A stretch of 64,000 nt of DNA. Source: Pholiota molesta. Taxonomy: Eukaryota; Basidiomycota; Agaricomycetes; Agaricales; Strophariaceae. Position 1 is the stretch's first letter, and every line of letters begins with the position of its first letter. A program made the position numbers and the translations under genes. Below, one piece after another: positions 1 through 11,887 of the stretch. Location: contig JACGCK010000026.1 of NCBI GenBank assembly GCA_014925825.1, forward strand, positions 186,001 to 250,000. The letters run 5' to 3'. The notes below the pieces were generated by a model. The model did not search any database. It had not been told where the DNA came from and worked only from the letters and a program-made list of their open reading frames with translations.

Positions 1-577
1 CGCCTGGTCCTCAGGCGACACCGGGCAGTACCATGTCATCGCCAACCCGCCTTCGCTCGCCCTACCCTCGCCATGTGGCCCTCCCCTCCAACGAGAGTTG
101 TGGGCTGGCTCTCATGTTCAACCTACATAAAGCAATAACGCGGACGCTCTGACCACCACTACCGTCCTCCGCCGCCCTCGCTCTAACGCCCTCCTGGCTG
201 CTGCGACGACGACGAATGAGCTCTACGCTCGTTCGCCTGTGCGCCGCCGTTCCTCGCAGGTGCCCTCCACTGCCTATCTCCCACCGCTGCTGCTACCACG
301 ACGACGAACGAACATCCACCCATCCATCGTCCCTCGCCTCCCTCGCCCCTGCCATTTTGCCCGCCCGCACTGTCCTCCTTCATGCCGGTCTAGGGCACGG
401 GCAGAGGTGTGCAATCGCACAGAAACTGCCTCGGAGATATCGGCGAATGTGATTGGAATCGACATGGTTAAATTTTTTGTTTAATTTACATGGTTCCTGC
501 ATGGTTCTGTTTGGATAATGGTTCGAGCCTTTGTCACTGCCCTTCAGCTTCAAGCTTCAAGCCCCAAGCCCTCCGGC
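1..577. other. GC-rich stretch without a recognisable gene
   Basis: Short overlapping frames occur on both strands, but none resembles a known protein. The sequence is rich in CGC, CGA and CTC triplets and holds two loosely similar blocks (about 175-270 and 280-370) sharing CGACGACGA-type runs. A short GCTTCAA heptamer run sits at about 545-562, just before the next gene remnant; a similar heptamer run occurs at 49.57 kb. Confidence 0.5.
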
Positions 578-1434
578 CATGCCTCCGAGCAGCGAGTGGG
601 TATTCGTCGATCTCATTTTCCGCGCCAGCAGGAAATACGCCAACTGGGACCCCGTAATACCCATCCGCGTTGGCGACTATGGGCGCATCACACAGGGAAG
701 GCCATCCTGGGCATTTTGGCGTACAGGCCTGGGCATATTCGTGAAAGAGGGCAACATCTACGCAGAGGGCATCGCGCAAGAGTACGACATCCCAGAGCCT
801 GAGGAATGTGGTGGGGATGAGATAGAGGGCACAACGTGGATGACGTCGAATAATGTGCGGCAGGTCGAGTTTGAGGTCGTTGTGGCAGGGTGTGTTCTCA
901 CTATGCGATCGAGACTTTTCAGTTGAAAGTGTACTCATAGATGTTGCCATGCAGACAAACACCTGCTTTTGCGCATAGTGCCAAAGCGGCCTACCAGTTT
1001 GATTCTGCCAGGGAGCGATCCTTGTCATGGACAACGATACGATATCCACCCTCAGCTCAGACGCCTTCTAATGGAAAACCGTATTAACAAGGGATCCGTC
1101 ATCGTCTCCGAAGTCCACCGAACTGCGTCCTACGCACGCTACCTCTCGACAAAGGAGAGCAACTCGATCGCGATTGGGCTTGCCACCGAGCCTGTCGCCG
1201 CGAACGTGGGCACTGTCAGCGTGCATTCGAACTGGATACACAGCGCCTCCTCAGGAAAAGACGAATAGAAGCGGGAGGCGGTATTTTTATCCGCTTTTCC
1301 GGCTGGTGTCGTTGGTGGACCAGGAATGTCGACTGGGTTTAGAGATGCGGATGAGGAGGCACCGCTTCCTGAGCCGCCATGGCCTCGAACAGATGCAGAA
1401 GATGCAGAATCCATGCGGTAGAGGTGATTCTTAA
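578..1434 (+). pseudogene. Frameshifted gene of an unnamed mushroom protein family
   Basis: A reading frame starts with MPPSSEWVF at about 578 and runs to a GT donor near 890. After a probable intron ending at 954 the conserved segments fall in different frames: FAHSAKAAYQFDS, then VMDNDTISTL, then SEVHRTASYARYLST, then RRYFYPLFRLVSL. These segments follow one another in the order expected of a single protein, so at least three small indels separate them. I recall the DNDTI and SEVHR-ASYAR patterns from uncharacterised Agaricomycete proteins and know no function for them. The alternative is a run of undetected introns, but the spacing is too tight for that. Decay or assembly error is more likely. 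Confidence 0.55.
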
Positions 1435-1662
1435 TTTTGGGACGTAGTATGTATGCAGTGATCCCAAAAACAGTGTTCTGGATAGCTGCTAAGACACGCC
1501 TCTCTGGCCTGATCACTTGATCAGTATTAAATTTACATTCTGATTTTGGACGGACAAAAAGCCAACAAAAAGCTAGCAGCAGCAAAGCATTACACAAGGA
1601 CAGCCTACGACGACCAAATAGATGTAGACGAATAAAATTGCCTATGATAATATCTCCTTCAA

Positions 1663-4506
1663 TCACTCTTCCCTACGTCTGACGGTAATAGCCCCAATCC
1701 ATACATCCCACAATCCACCCATTGGCGCTGATCTATCCCCAGCGCGATCGCCGTCTTGAGGCTTCAGTGGGTTCAATTGTTCGATGTGCGCAAGAGAAGG
1801 TATACGTTCTGTGGACACAAAAAGTTTTAGGAATCCAGCGTCGGAAGAGACGTTTGGGATGCTGGGAACTGAGAATACAAATGGAAAGCCTCCTCCAGCC
1901 CCAAACCCCACACGCATTTCGGACGGGGCAGAATCGCTCGAAGCCAAGACAGGCTCATTTGGGCTGTGCCAATTCTGAAGGATGAATATGCGGTGAGTAC
2001 TGATTCCTGAAATCTCTTGATCTTGTCCAAACTGTCACTCACCTTAATTTGATAACCTCGTGGATCAAAGTAGAACAGGTAGGGGAAGACGTCACTACTA
2101 GAGTAATTCGAAATAAGAAACCCATATCTCTTGCTACGATCTTCGATGATGTGGGCATGGCCGTTCATCACAGGTTCAGTGTGTGGTCGGGAATGGGTAG
2201 CGAACAAATTTTCAGGAAGAGGCGTATAAGTATTCATCGTACCAGCGAGCTCGAAAAATTGAACACTAATCTGATCCTTAAAGGGTGCATCGGGGTTGTA
2301 ATTTCTGAGATAGAAGTGAAAACGGGAAACACGATTGAGGATATGTGGCAGATATCGCAACTCTGACCTATCCAATTTGAATGCCGTTTGAGAGGGGTCG
2401 AAGGTAGAGGTCAGAGGATCCAATCTATTGATGACGACCTCAACAGCTGAGTTCGAGTCAGACTGTGTAATGGTAAGCTTGATGTCCGACGTCTGCTCAG
2501 AGTCCGTAAGGATGAATTTTCGAGTAGGACATGGTATCTCTGATGCGAGCGCAGAGGGTGACCCAGAGGCGAGAGGCAGCAAGACTAAATCATCTTGCAA
2601 GACACGAGACAGGCCCGGATCGGACTCAGATGAAAGAAAGATTTTCAGCGTAAAACCATGGTGCTTCCAGTTGGAGACTTCGACACGTGTTTGAGGGGGG
2701 AACGCGTAGTTGGGGCCAATGCAGGCCAAAATTGAAGAATGTGCTGTAACCGAGGTGGCTACAAGCATGGGGCGATCGGGAAGGCATGCCGCGAATTCTG
2801 TACCTTCAACAATACCACCCACATTGCCGATCCCAACTTGAAGGATGCCGTCCATTACAGTTAAGGCATACGAGGAGACGTCGGTGCCGACTGTTTCGCT
2901 GTCAAAGAGAATGCGGTGGGAATGGTGACCCACGCATTGTGGATGCTGAGTAGACCACTGTGGCAATAGCGCGATGAGCTGTTGATTCGTCACGTCGTCG
3001 ACAGGATTCTCATAAATATACTTCACCAACTCCGTGGTGAAACGACCCTGTCCCGGCTTGGATTCTGAGTCTCCAACCTCTAGCGCCTGCTCGAACTGAC
3101 CACAAGCAGCAAGAAGCACATGGGAGGACAAGTAATTGTAGCGGAAATTCCTGGGATGGCCGCTTGTCCATCTCTGTTGGCCGTCGCACTCGCCAAAACT
3201 TGCTTCCAATCCGACGGGATAGGAAAACTGGTATCGACGCCACGAACGCCCTGGGCGTCGTCATCGTCACGGGAAGCACCCGCGGAGTGGCATGAATCCA
3301 GTATCACAGTCTGAATAACATATTAGGTGAACTGTTCATCATGCAAAAGTGGGTACAAACAATGTTATTGTTCTTTTTCCTGGCGGCCAGTTCGTGGAGA
3401 AGTATATTGAAACGATAATCTTCTATTCCGCAGATACGTTTGCGGGTTTTAGGATCTTTGAGGCCAATGTCGTACGGACAGATTGTCTCTATTTTCTGGT
3501 CACTGGAGGGCCAATCTGGAGGGGCAGAAATACGGCTGCCATGGCCAGCGAAATAGATGATGATCGCATCGCAATCAGCATGAGTAAAGCCCTCCCGAAG
3601 ATATGAAAGGATAGCATCGCGTGTAGCTGATTCATCAAGAAGAAGTTTAATCTGATCATCTGGTACGTGAAATCGGTCGGAGAGGAGAGTTTTCATTGCA
3701 AGTGCATCATTAACACACCCTTTGAGTCGGCGAATTTTTGGGTACTAAGTTTCGAGTTAAAACAATTCATGCTCGGAGATGAATCTTTACAAACCTTGTT
3801 GACACCGATGATCAGAGCTTGGATGCGAGAACGATGGCCACTGGAATGAACAGAAGGTTAGATGCTGTTGCCCACGAGGACAACGGGAACATCAGCACCT
3901 AAATTTCGTGTCTCCAATTCGAAAGGTGATATCAAAACCGCTTGTCTTTCCACTTTTTTCTAAGCCTTTCACGATATCTACCGCACAGTCAGCATCGATT
4001 AATCCGTCACGCAGTAGAGAATAAATTCATTCTTGCCTATATTCCTGGGTTCGCAGGCAACTAAGTGCTCTTCAGTCTCTCCTAACAGAATGACGTCCAT
4101 CCTAAGAGAGCCGCGATAGAGTCGAATCTTGATCACAGTGTCTCTGATGCTAGTTGTAATGGTACTGAGAGTACGGAACGTGTGAACTTGAGTGTGTATA
4201 ACACTTTACATAGCAAGCAAGTTACTCACAATGTCCGAGTCTCATTCCAGACTGCTTTCTTTATGCCGTGTCTTCCTTTTGTCCTTTGGCCCTGTTCGCC
4301 AATCTGGATGACAACATACGTAGAAAATAATGGATTGAATGTTCCTTGGGCGCAAAGCACTGCTTCCAGGGTCAGTCGATAACTGTCGAACACTGATGCT
4401 GAATTACCAGTTAGGTCAAAGCTCCGGACGGGATTTCTAGATGTTCAGAGGTCAAGGACTTTTCAAGCAGTCAGTGGAAGCCTACGTACGGTTCTTCTGT
4501 TGACAT
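1663..4506 (-). pseudogene. C2-caspase-like gene, left copy, frameshifted
   Basis: This is the minus-strand twin of the gene at 8.3-11.1 kb. In coding order it has a start candidate (MSTEEPY, ATG at 4506), a C2-like segment with AVWNETRTF and ILLGETEEHL, a C14 caspase-like core with ALIIGVNK, YFAGHGSR (catalytic His) and LDSCHSAG (catalytic Cys), and a long C-terminal region ending with FLKLFVSTERIPSL and GGLWDVWIGAITV. About 60 bases downstream of the catalytic Cys, at 3153-3155, it has GGG where the other copy has GGGG. This one-base deletion shifts the frame and ends the protein early, although the downstream frame stays open for about 450 codons. A 43-nt intron near 1980-2030 joins the last exon. 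The break is probably recent, or an assembly error at a homopolymer. Confidence 0.7.
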
Positions 4507-4530
4507 TCTTGCAGGAGTAGCTGGGCAGGT
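1663..4530 (-). repeat. Left arm of a 2.9-kb inverted duplication
   Basis: The arm matches 8229-11112 on the opposite strand across introns as well as exons. Similarity stops close to the stop codon on one side and about 25 bases upstream of the ATG on the other. The unit duplicated is therefore essentially one gene. Confidence 0.85.
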
Positions 4531-6149
4531 TAGGAACAAAGGAACTTTGGTTCTACCAATTCATTAAGAGGAAATCAGCATACCGCATGCATTGAGCCTA
4601 TGCCTTGCCTATATATGCCGCAGATGACATCAAGTATCAATATTTTTCCATGTCCCATCACCTTCCTTCACCTCCACTGCGCCGCCTCAACGTGAACGTT
4701 TGAACCCCCAGGACGACGACGAAAACGGGAGTGCTTGACACAGTGACGATGGCCACACCCACATCGTAAGTCCCTCCCCACCCGTTCACCTCACTCACAA
4801 TGTTGCAGTCAAAATCGGTGCTGGGTGCCAGTGGGGTGTGACGATTGGATGGAGATATGAAGGGACTGTCGACACGTAACATGTACTCATAGAATCAAAT
4901 AGAACGGTTCTAAGGCTGTAAAATTGACTGCCTAAAATATTATAAATGACTGATTATTCATCCTAACCTACGAACTGAGTCATTGAATATGAAACTTAGG
5001 GGGCGCAGTAGAAAAGAATGCTAAAAAGTAAGCGTTGAGCAGGGACTCTGAGCAATGAGGAGTCCATGCGGCTGATTACGAAGAGTCCCAATGACCTGAA
5101 GGGAGTCAAAGGATATACAATCAAAGTAATAAAAAACGCATCAAGGCGGAATCGTGCGGCGGCTCGAGATGTTCGCGTACAGTCACATACTTGAAGCCCG
5201 AGCTTCCGCAATATCGACGCCCACGGATCGGTTTCTTTCGTGAACTTGATATCCCGTACCTCGCCCGTCCTCATCCTCCATTTCGCCGTTCGCTGTTCAT
5301 AGTCTTTGTTCGTTCGCGGATGTTTGTTGTTCGTTCGTCGTTCATTCATCGTTCGTTCGTCGGCGTTCGTTGCTCGTCACACATCCATGTGTCGTTCCGT
5401 GCGTCCTCTATCCGTGGTGCCTATTCCGTGGTGGTGGGCGCTAGATGAAGAGGACGCGTGTCACATCGATCGAGAACCCTAAGCCCTCGACGGCGATGGA
5501 GGCCCCGAGGAATGGCCCCGACAGCGCTGCGAGCCCTTGACGGCAGCTGCGAGCCCTCTCGATTGTGGCTATGGGCAAGCTCGGTGCCGCTCCAGGCATA
5601 TGAATGACGCCCAGCTGAGCTCTTCCTTTATGAGCCCAGCACAACACACAAGTCTCAATTGAACTTGCGCTGCTTGCCCAAGGGCATAGGTCATCTGCAA
5701 TTTTGGGGAGGGCTGCCATGCCTGAAGAGGTTCGTGGCGTGCCTTGGGCGTGCTGCGCAAGTGCCGCTGCCCGCCGTCATTGAACAAGCAGAGCTACATA
5801 CTCTCGTCGCGCTGGTGTTCGACCGACGGCCGGCGGCGAGGCGGTCCTCGTACTCGTGCCGCAGCCTCCAGCGCTGGAGGAGTCATCATGCTGGCGGCCA
5901 GCAAGGCGGCTCTCGTACTCATCGACGATGTGCTTGAGGCAAGCTTGAGAGGCGGCGGCGGCAAAGTCGAGAGGGGGTTGCAAGGGCGAGGGCGAGCCTT
6001 CAGAGGCAAACCCGATAACGTCTATAGGCGGCGTGAGCGGCGCTGCAGCTTGCGGGCGAGGAGCGGCAGGTAAATTTTGACGGTGGCATGCTGGTTTGAC
6101 TGGCCGGAATCAACGGTGGTGAGTGCAGAGCGTCAGCAGCGGGCGTGCA
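4531..6149. other. Inter-arm spacer, no supported gene; GTTC-rich tract
   Basis: No frame in this stretch resembles a known protein. At about 5285-5375 there is an imperfect tract of GTTC/CGTTC units, a decayed microsatellite. From 5.45 to 6.1 kb the sequence is GC-rich with overlapping open frames on both strands, the usual appearance of non-coding GC-rich DNA. A minus-strand coding region ending in the two intron-like elements at 6.15-6.45 kb is possible, but I could not follow it. Confidence 0.45.
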
Positions 6150-6270
6150 CTGTGAGATGTAGGTATTGTCAAAGTTAGTATTTTAGTAGTGGACGACGTG
6201 CGAAGAGACAGGCGGCGAGCCCAGACGTGAGCTCGAGCCTCCTGTAACAGAGGATCTCACTTTATTGTCG
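6150..6270 (-). repeat. Intron-like repeat, copy 4 (diverged)
   Basis: Read on the minus strand this begins GTGAGATCC, carries GAGCTCACGTCTGGGCTCGC, has a branch-site-like ACTAAC and ends CATCTCACAG. The GAGCTCA...CTGGGCTC core and the ACT(A/G)ACTT segment match the three near-identical introns at 22.2-22.6 kb. It therefore looks like a diverged member of the same intron-like family. The gene that would contain it is not recognisable. Confidence 0.5.
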
Positions 6271-6359
6271 TTACGATAACCCAGTGTGATGGGGACCAGG
6301 CGGGGTGGCGGCGAGGGGTTCGGGTGAGGGCGTTCAAGGGCGCAGGGCGTCGAGTGGGA

Positions 6360-6450
6360 TTGGGGGGGAAACGTCAAAGTCAGTAAATTGTAAGAGTGCG
6401 ATGAGGCAGGCGGCGAGCCCAGGAGTGGGCCTCAGGCCTCATATGTGGGT
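6360..6450 (-). repeat. Intron-like repeat, copy 5 (diverged)
   Basis: On the minus strand it reads CCACTCCTGGGCTCGCC, then CCTCATC, then ATTTACTGACTT. The last segment is shared with the intron at 22,234-22,332. Clear splice ends were not identified, so it may be a dead copy or a partial one. Confidence 0.45.
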
Positions 6451-6479
6451 AATCGTCGAGAGAGCCTTTAAGATAATTT

Positions 6480-7630
6480 TCGCTCATCTTACGCGTTCTT
6501 AGCCCATTACTATGACTTGGAAATATTTCGGTCGGGCAATACGGTACTCACGAATTAAAGTCCGCTTCTCCGAGGCCCATCAAATTCAATACTCCGATCT
6601 TGCACATCTTGCGTCCTTCCTCCATGTCCCTCGCACACCACTTTCAACGTCCTCCGCACCCTTTCATGCGGGCCGCATAAACTCTCGCCCCAAACTCTAC
6701 CGTGCTCTATTACCCCCGCCCGCAAACCGCTTTGCTAAGCCGCCTCGCCACACACCAGCACTGTCAGCGAGTCTTTCCGGGGTAGCGTGAGTTTCGAAGG
6801 TTTCAGAAACGAGAGCGTAAGTTGCAATACCCAACGACGGTATTAAGGCTGGTGTCCCGTGTGCACTGCCGGATCCAACGAGACGCCGGATGCGCTGTTC
6901 AGAAAATCCAACGCCAGTCGAGATGGCGGATTATCGCGCAGATAATCCGGTCACCCCCGCGACAATGCTGGATAGGTTGGTCATATTCACATTTGCATGG
7001 CTACTACTCTGATCCTATCCATCCAGCTGCACAACTCGTCGCACGGAGGTTTTTAGTAAGTAATAGCTGATCACTTTCTTTTCGAACGCATATATTAACT
7101 TTAGATGGAAGATATAGCTCAAACATGGCATTGGTGAGCTTCGCTACCAATTTCATGCCCATATCTGCAGCTCCAACCGACTGTTACCCCAGCGCACGAG
7201 TCGCAATCCATAAAAACGCCCAGAATCGCCTTACAATGCTCTCGACGGTCCGCCCATATGTCCGCCCAACACGTACCTTGCAACTCAGCTCGCCATTCAG
7301 GAAGCGGAGAACTTGGGTAGGACTTAGGGGGTCCAGGGATAGGGTCCTCAGGTGGGTGGTGCAGAGTTGGACAGCAAAGGGGGACAGCGTACTAAGGCGC
7401 AGAGGAAAGCAGCGGAACGCAGAGGAGTATTATAGTCAGGAAGTGTATTCATAGGCATAATTTAAATGCAATCAAGCTCATTCTACCGCAGCAGACTGTA
7501 GTCCGACACATACTCATGTAAAAACGGCAAAAAAATGCCGATTGCCGCGTCTTTCTGCGTCGACTTACGCATTCAAACGCAGATTTTGCGCAGATCTAGA
7601 TCTCCGCATCTCCACTCAGACCACCGCATT
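6480..7630 (+). repeat. Dispersed repeat, copy A (no terminal repeats)
   Basis: This segment aligns in the same orientation with about 12,650-13,812, inside the TIR element. Shared landmarks are GATGGAAGATATAGCTCAAA, ATGTCCGCCCAACACGTACC and a small hairpin CGGCA-AAAAAA-TGCCG near the end. Similarity is patchy in the first half and high in the second. Copy A lacks the 27-bp inverted termini of the other copy, so it is either an older decayed insertion or the source segment. No protein frame is conserved between the copies. Confidence 0.7.
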
Positions 7631-8228
7631 CACCAGTCTAACCCGCAACGCCATAATTACTTGCCTATATTTTTTTTCGATACTCGTCGTACTTCGGGGA
7701 ATAACAATGTGTTTGTGGTAATACAAGGTGCAAATCGTTCTAAATGATATGGCACTGCGCTATCCTGATCTCATACGTTATCGATCAAGTTGAAAATCTT
7801 CTCCGTAAACACTGGTTTCTCCAAGGTTTCTCCCACAGGTTGTCGACATGTGGGTTGTTCATGTTGGGCACTATACATATCAAACACGAGTTCGATCGTA
7901 ATAGAAATGAACATTTGAACGTTTGAACGTTTGAACCCTCAAAGGTGCACTCGTAACAATCTTCTTTGCCTCGCAGCTACCATACACAGCAAAATCGGCG
8001 ATCTCCAATGCAATAATGATCATCGCATGACCTTCAACTATCCCAGGTACGGTGGGCATTAGAATGGCTCAAGCGCCTATGTATTAAATCAAAAGATATG
8101 AGAAGCCCAAAAATGGTGTGCTTATCAAATTTCACGTATGTTCTCTTGGGAAAAACAGCAAACTATGACTCACCACACTCTTTGCGAGCCAGGACTCGGA
8201 ACTGATGGAATAAGAATTCCGTTCTGCC
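7631..8228. other. Short intergenic stretch
   Basis: Nothing gene-like is visible between the dispersed repeat and the start of similarity to the inverted C2-caspase arm. It should contain the promoter of the downstream C2-caspase gene, but no motif is convincing. Confidence 0.4.
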
Positions 8229-11112
8229 CAACCTGCGCAGCTACTCCTGCAAGAATGTCAACAGCAGACTTGTACGTGGGCTTGCTCTGACTGTGCACAA
8301 GATCTTGACCTCTGAACACCTAGAAATCCCGTCCGCACCCTTGACCTAACTGGTAATTCAGCATCAATGTTCGACAGTTGTTGACTGACCCTGGAAAGTA
8401 GTGGTCTGCGCCCAAGGAACATTCAATCCATCATTCTCTACGTATGTTACCATCCAGGTTGGCGAACAGTGCCAAAGGACGAAAGGAAGACATGGTATGA
8501 AGAAACCAGTTTGGAATGAGACTCGGACATTGTAAGTAATTTGCTTGCTACAGTACTTTATATGCTCAAGTTCACGTTCGATATTCTCAGTACCATTACA
8601 GCTAGCATCAGAGACACTGTGATCAAGATTCGACTCTATCGCGGCTCTTTCAAGCTTACTTTTACGAAGGACGACATTCTGTTAGGAGAGACTGAGGAGC
8701 GTTTATTTGCCTGCAAATCCAGGAATATAGGCAAGAACAATTTTATTTTCTAACTCGTGAGGTATTAATCGATGCTGATCGTACGGTAGATATTGTGAAA
8801 AGCTTAAAAATAAATGGAGAGACAAGCGGTTTTGATATCACCTTTCGAATTGGAGACACGAAGTTTAGGTGCTGATGTTCCCGTCGTCCTCATTGGCAAC
8901 GGTATCTAACCCTCTTTTCCTTCCAGTGGCCATCATTCTCGCATCCAAGCTCTGGTCATCGGTGTCGACAAGGTTTGCAAAGATTCATCTCCGAGCATAA
9001 ATTGTTTTAACTCGATACTTAGTATCGTGGACCAGAAATTAGCCAACTCAAGGGGTGTGTTAATGATGCGCTCGCGATGAAGGCTCTCCTCTCCGACCGA
9101 TTTCACGTACCAGACGAGCAGATTAAACTTCTTCTTGATGAATCGGCTACACGCGATGCTATCCTTTCATATCTTCGGGAGGGCTTTACTTATGCTGATT
9201 GCGATGCGATCATCATCTATTTCGCTGGCCATGGCAGCCGTATTGCTCCCCCTCCAGATTGGCCCTCCAGCGACCAGAAGATAGAGACAATCTGGCCGTA
9301 TGACATTTGCGTTGAAGATCCTGAAACCGGCGAACGTTTATCCGGAATAGAAGATTATCGTTTCAACATCCTTCTCCACGAACTGGCCGCCAAGAAAAGG
9401 AACAATAACATTGTTTGTGCCCACTTTTGCATGATGAACAATTCATCTAATATGTCATTCAGACCGTGATACTGGATTCATGCCACTCCGCGGGTGCTTC
9501 CCGTGACGATGGCGATGCCCAGGGCGTTCGTGGTGTCGATACCACTTTACCTATCCCGTCCGATTGGAAGCAAGTTTTGGCGAGTGCGACGGCCAACAGA
9601 GATGGACAAGCGGCCATCCCCAGGAATTTCCGCTACCACTACTTGGCATCCCATGTGCTTCTTGCTGCGTGTGGCCAGTACGAGCGAGCATTAGAGGTTT
9701 GGGACTCAGAGTCCGGACTGCAACAGGGTCGTTTCACAATGGCATTAGTGAAGCATCTTTACGAGAACCCTGTCGACAGAGTGACGAATCAACGGCTCAT
9801 CGAGCTATTGCCACAGTGGTCTACTCCGAGTCAGCATCCACAATGCGTGGGTCACCATTCCCACCGTATTCTCTTTGACAGCGAAACAGTCGGCACCGAC
9901 ATAGCCTCGTACGCCTTAACTGTCACGAATGCCGTCCTTCAAGTTGGGATTGGCAGTGTGGGTGGTATCGTTAAAGGCACAGAATTCACGGCATGCCTTC
10001 CCGATCGCCCCAGGCTTGTAGCCACCTCGATTACAACATATTCTTCGATTTTGGCCTGTGTTGACCCCGACTACGCGTTTCCACCCCACACACGTGTCGA
10101 AGTCTCCAACTGGAACCACGATGGTTTTATGCTCAAAGTCTTTCTTTCATCTGATTCCGATCCGAGCCTGTCTCGTGTCTTGCGAGCTAATTTACTCTTG
10201 CTGCCTCTCGCTTCTGGGTCATCCCCTGCACTTGCATCAGACACACCCGATCCGGCTCGAAAATTCATTCTTGCGGACTCGCAGCAGACGGCGGACATCG
10301 GGCTTGCCATTACACAGTCTGACTCGTACTCAGCTGTTGACATCGTCATCAACAGATTGGATCCTCTGACCTCTGATTTCGACCCTTCTCAAATGGCATT
10401 CAAATTGGCTAGGCCAGAGTTGCGATATCTGCCACACATCCTCAATCGTGTTTCCCGTTTTCACTTCTACCTGAGAAATTACAACCCCGATGCACCCTTT
10501 AAGGATCAGATTAGTGTTCAATTTTTCGAGCTCGCCGGTACGATGAATACTCGTACGCCTCTTTCCGAAAATTTGTTCACCCCCCATGACCTACCACAAA
10601 CCAAACCCATGATGAACGGCCATGCCCACATCATCGAAGGTCATGGAAAGGAATATGGGTTTCTTATTTCGAATCACTCTAACAGTAATGTCTTCCCCTA
10701 CCTGTTCTACTTTGATCCACGCGGTTATCAAATTAAGGTGAGTGACAGTTTGGACAAGATCAAGAGATTTCAGCACTCAACACATATGCATCTGATTCAG
10801 TTGTGGCACCCTGCCAATGAGGCTATCTTCGCTCAAAATGGACCTTCGCCTTCAAAAATGTCTTTGGGGTTTGGGATTGGCGGAGGCAATACATTCCAAT
10901 TTTTCCTTCCTAGCATCCCTGATGTCTCTTCCGACACCGGATTCCTAAAACTTTTTGTGTCCACAGAGCGCATACCTTCTCTTGCGCACATTGAACAATT
11001 GGACCCACTGAAGCCTCGAGAGGGCGATCGTGCTGGGGATAGATCAGCGCCAATGGGTGGATTGTGGGATACATGGATCGGGGCTATTACTGTGCAGCGT
11101 GATGAGAAGTGA
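8229..11112 (+). repeat. Right arm of the 2.9-kb inverted duplication
   Basis: This is the partner of 1663-4530. The arms are separated by about 3.7 kb and point outward with their 3' ends. Confidence 0.85.
8255..11112 (+). CDS. C2-domain / caspase-like (peptidase C14) fusion protein, right copy
   Basis: The start candidate is ATG 8255. A C2-like beta-sandwich follows (HLEIPSAP; FNPSFSTYVTIQVGEQ; KPVWNETRTF; DDILLGETEE; GFDITFRIGDTKF), split by an intron at 8532-8590. A phase-2 intron at 8869-8926 (branch CTAAC) joins it in frame to the caspase core: ALVIGVDK, intron 8973-9022, GCVNDALAM, YFAGHGSR (catalytic His), intron 9413-9462, VILDSCHSAG (catalytic Cys). The C-terminal region of about 450 residues ends with a segment (FLKLFVSTERI) that I recall from other mushroom caspase-like proteins. 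C14 enzymes are cysteine peptidases; C2 domains commonly bind membranes, often with calcium, so membrane-directed proteolysis is an inference. The frame is not continuous between about 8750 and 8765, so an undetected intron or a frameshift remains there. The start is tentative. Confidence 0.65.
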
Positions 11113-11887
11113 TATAATGACTCGATGGTACTGTAGGCATAGTCTCCTAAAGCAGGCTCTGATATGATATTGATGTTGATAATGAGTCGGGATTCTGATT
11201 CCGACTCGGGAATCTTCTCAGAGAAGAATAGATCTATACTCATTTTAATGAACGAAATTTGATTTAATTCTTCGTAGTATACTCATCTACATCTGTTTGG
11301 CACAGCGGATGCAATCCTTCCAAATACCCTGATTCTTTATTTCCAGCACCACAATGTACTCCGTCCAACGTACATTTATGAAGATCTTCCATCGCTGCTA
11401 GCTTTGCACATCCAAAATCAGAATGTAGTAGCTAGAGTCAAGTACAAGTACAATACTAGTACTTATGATGATTGAGAAAAAGATGGTGCGAATAAATCAA
11501 CAATATTGTTGTCGAAAATATTTCAACTAGCGAATTAACCCTCCGGTGGCGACTAAAAAGAATCAAGCATTGGCTGGGCGTTATGAATGGTGTTATCAAA
11601 CGTCAGTAAAGGTTAAAATTAAGAGATGAATTGGTTTTATGACTTACAGGCCGTGTGCTGCGAACCAGTATCAGGAACACGTACGAGGTGGAGAGAACAT
11701 TGGAGTGTCGTAGTAGTGGATACGGGTACGTTGCGATGGCCGGATGTCATCGTAGGGCGACGACCTCGTAGACTAAAACGGGAAGGAGAAGCAAACGAGC
11801 TGCGCCTTTCCGTGACAGAGTGAATAGAGAAGTCTTCGCACCGCCGTTTCCTCGGTACTTACATGGCGAACAAGTTCACCCTCGTCA
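11113..11887. other. Intergenic, AT-richer; nothing recognised
   Basis: The first half is AT-rich with no coding signal. A plus-strand frame at 11626-11823 has no recognisable features and lies opposite the 3' end of the minus-strand remnant below. Confidence 0.4.

Noticed and set aside
216..484. Overlapping open frames on both strands at the left edge
   Set aside because: GC-rich sequence keeps all frames open; none has a recognisable motif or splice signals.
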